64,000 nucleotides of DNA from Caenispirillum salinarum AK4 (GTDB lineage: Bacteria > Pseudomonadota > Alphaproteobacteria > Rhodospirillales > Rhodospirillaceae). The stretch is from positions 1 through 64,000 of the forward strand of contig NZ_ANHY01000015.1 in assembly GCF_000315795.1 (NCBI RefSeq). Direction: 5' to 3'. A program made the translations under genes and the position numbers. Positions 62,724-64,000 of the stretch are shown here, piece by piece (within the stretch, counting starts at the first letter, position 1; every line of letters begins with the position of its first letter). The notes beneath the pieces are model-generated. The model made no database searches. It was given only the letters and a program-made list of their open reading frames with translations, and was not told the origin of the DNA.

Positions 62724-64000
62724 GAGGTCGTCCTTGTGTTGCCTTCGTTCAGGGCCTTGTAGCGCGCCAGGGCCATGAGCGGGAAGAAGGCCGGGTAGCC
62801 ATGGTAGCGCAGGTAGAAGACGCGCGGGAAGCCGACGGCCGTATACGGGTCTTCCGGCCACAGGCCGTCCTCGCCCTGGTTCTCGGCCAGATAGGCGGCG
62901 CCGCGCGCGACCGAGGGGTCATCCACCGCCCCGGCCGCCATCAGGCCCAGCATGGCCCAGGCGGTCTGGCTGGCCGTGGATTCGCAGCGCTCGTGCCGGC
63001 GCTCGCGCCAGTAGGTGGCGCCGCTTTCGCCCCAGCCGCCGTCCTCGTTCTGCTGGTCCTTCAGCCACTGCACCGCACGGCGCACGGTCAGGTCCTCGGC
63101 GTCCACGCCCGCGGCGTTGAAGGCCGACAGCACCGACCAGGTGCCGTAGACGTAGTTGGTCCCCCAGCGCCCGAACCACGACCCGTCGGCCTCCTGCTCG
63201 CGCCGCAGGTAGCGCAGCCCGGCGTCCATGACGGGGTCGCCGGGGCCGGTGCCCAACTGCGCGAGCATTCCCACGCAGCGGGCCGAAACGTCGGCCGTCG
63301 GCGGGTCGAGCAGGGCGCCGTGGTCGGCAAAGGGGATGTAGTTGAGGTAGTGGTGGGTGTTGTCGGCGTCGAAGGCGCCCCAGCCGCCGTTCTCGCTCTG
63401 CATGCCCCGGATCCAGTGCAGGGCGCGTTCGATGGCGGTGGCGTAGCGCACGGGGTCGGCCCGGTGCATGGCCATGACCACGACGGCGGTGTCGTCGACG
63501 TCGGGATAGTGCGGATTGGCGTACTGGAAGGCCCAGCCGCCGGGTTTCACGTTCGGCCGCTGCACCGCCCAGTCGCCGACGGTGTCCAGGATCTGCCGTT
63601 CCGCCAGCCAGTCCAGGCCGCGGATGCAGGCTTCCTGCGCCGCCGGCGTGTTGACCTCCAGCAGCGCCTGCACGGTCAACGCCGTGTCCCACACCGGCGA
63701 CAGGCAGGGCTGCACGTAGGTGGCGCCGGGGCGGTCGACCACCAGCTTCTCGATGCTGCGCCGCGCGGTCATGTAGGACGGATGCTCGCGCGAGTATCCC
63801 AGGGCGTCGTACATCATCACGGCATTGGCCATGGCGGGATAGATGGCGCCCAGCCCGTCCTCGCCGTTCAGCCGTTCCTCCACCCAGTTCACCGCCTTGG
63901 CGATGGCGCGGCGGCGGTTGTCGGCCGGCAGCAGCGGTTCGGCGCGGCGCACGGCGGCGTCCAGCAGCTTGAAGAAGCGCGTCCAGGCCGCCTGTTCGGG
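62711..64000 (-). CDS. shc: squalene-hopene cyclase, C-terminal part (5' end outside window)
   Basis: About 429 residues visible; the frame is open at base 64000, so the N-terminal third is missing. The catalytic DxDD motif is YPDVDDTAVV. Repeated QW motifs are seen (NGGWGAFDADN, ADGSWFGRWGTNYVYGTW, EDGGWGESG, EDGLW), and the end DPYTAVGFPRVFYLRYHGYP is typical of SHC. It cyclises squalene to hopene on the membrane. hpnG overlaps its 3' end, and hpnH converges from the other side. Confidence 0.95.
   Translation of the reverse strand, partial: PEQAAWTRFFKLLDAAVRRAEPLLPADNRRRAIAKAVNWVEERLNGEDGLGAIYPAMANAVMMYDALGYSREHPSYMTARRSIEKLVVDRPGATYVQPCLSPVWDTALTVQALLEVNTPAAQEACIRGLDWLAERQILDTVGDWAVQRPNVKPGGWAFQYANPHYPDVDDTAVVVMAMHRADPVRYATAIERALHWIRGMQSENGGWGAFDADNTHHYLNYIPFADHGALLDPPTADVSARCVGMLAQLGTGPGDPVMDAGLRYLRREQEADGSWFGRWGTNYVYGTWSVLSAFNAAGVDAEDLTVRRAVQWLKDQQNEDGGWGESGATYWRERRHERCESTASQTAWAMLGLMAAGAVDDPSVARGAAYLAENQGEDGLWPEDPYTAVGFPRVFYLRYHGYPAFFPLMALARYKALNEGNTRTTSWGL

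Overview
The window comes from a very GC-rich (roughly 70% by eye, not computed) alphaproteobacterium, probably Rhodospirillales-like. Lineage hints are a CcrM-type GANTC methyltransferase beside rnhB, an EcfG-type stress promoter, hopanoid genes (shc, hpnG, hpnH), a cytochrome b561/cytochrome c' pair, DUF2076 and PRC-barrel proteins, and Psp genes with PspF. The genus cannot be named from sequence alone. No rRNA, tRNA, insertion sequence, prophage or CRISPR array was seen.

Layout. 1-11183: 3' part of a giant repeat adhesin followed by a TolC-like lipoprotein, a HlyD-type adaptor, a sensor-like/HlyD fusion and an M50 metalloprotease/HlyD fusion. This looks like an export or surface-display system with no ABC motor in view and is the best candidate for an undescribed system. 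11333-13439: LysM protein and a membrane protein. 13573-14862: cytochrome b561 facing cytochrome c'. 15200-20908: LOG protein, icd, DUF2076 protein, a 70-residue protein, an esterase, a DUF3108 protein and an unknown protein. 21091-22693: psd-pssA phospholipid pair. 22886-26349: ccrM, rnhB and a CPA2 antiporter, with eight GANTC sites packed upstream of ccrM. 26522-32615: a tight cluster combining a RibD-type reductase, flippase-like membrane protein, methyltransferase, glycosyltransferase, degenerate 6-pyruvoyl-tetrahydropterin-synthase-like protein, MDR dehydrogenase and CDP-alcohol phosphatidyltransferase. Together they suggest an unrecognised glycoconjugate or lipid pathway.

32678-36039: small membrane protein, SDR, MgtC-like protein, a 57-residue protein and an EcfG-controlled PRC-barrel protein. 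36179-40378: arsenic operon made of an ArsR-ArsC fusion, ACR3, GAPDH and ArsJ, followed by an SDR. 41405-43645: three Tad-type pseudopilin-like proteins without Tad machinery. 43854-45820: greB, a DUF4174 protein and an M48 lipoprotein. 45979-56089: sugar-acid (galactonate type) regulon with a FadR-like regulator, TRAP transporter, DgoD, an IlvD/Edd dehydratase, DgoA, DgoK and a divergent PfkB kinase. 56092-59109: DUF427 protein, pspF and pspABC under a sigma54-like promoter. 59204-59707: a solitary TRAP small subunit. 59942-64000: ispH-hpnH converging on hpnG-shc, where shc runs off the window.

Two dispersed repeat families are visible: a 87-90 bp inverted-repeat element (17404-17493, 44467-44553) and a longer palindromic element (11181-11300, 22752-22888, partial at 45881-45934). 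Two copies of the second family begin exactly at a gene's stop codon.
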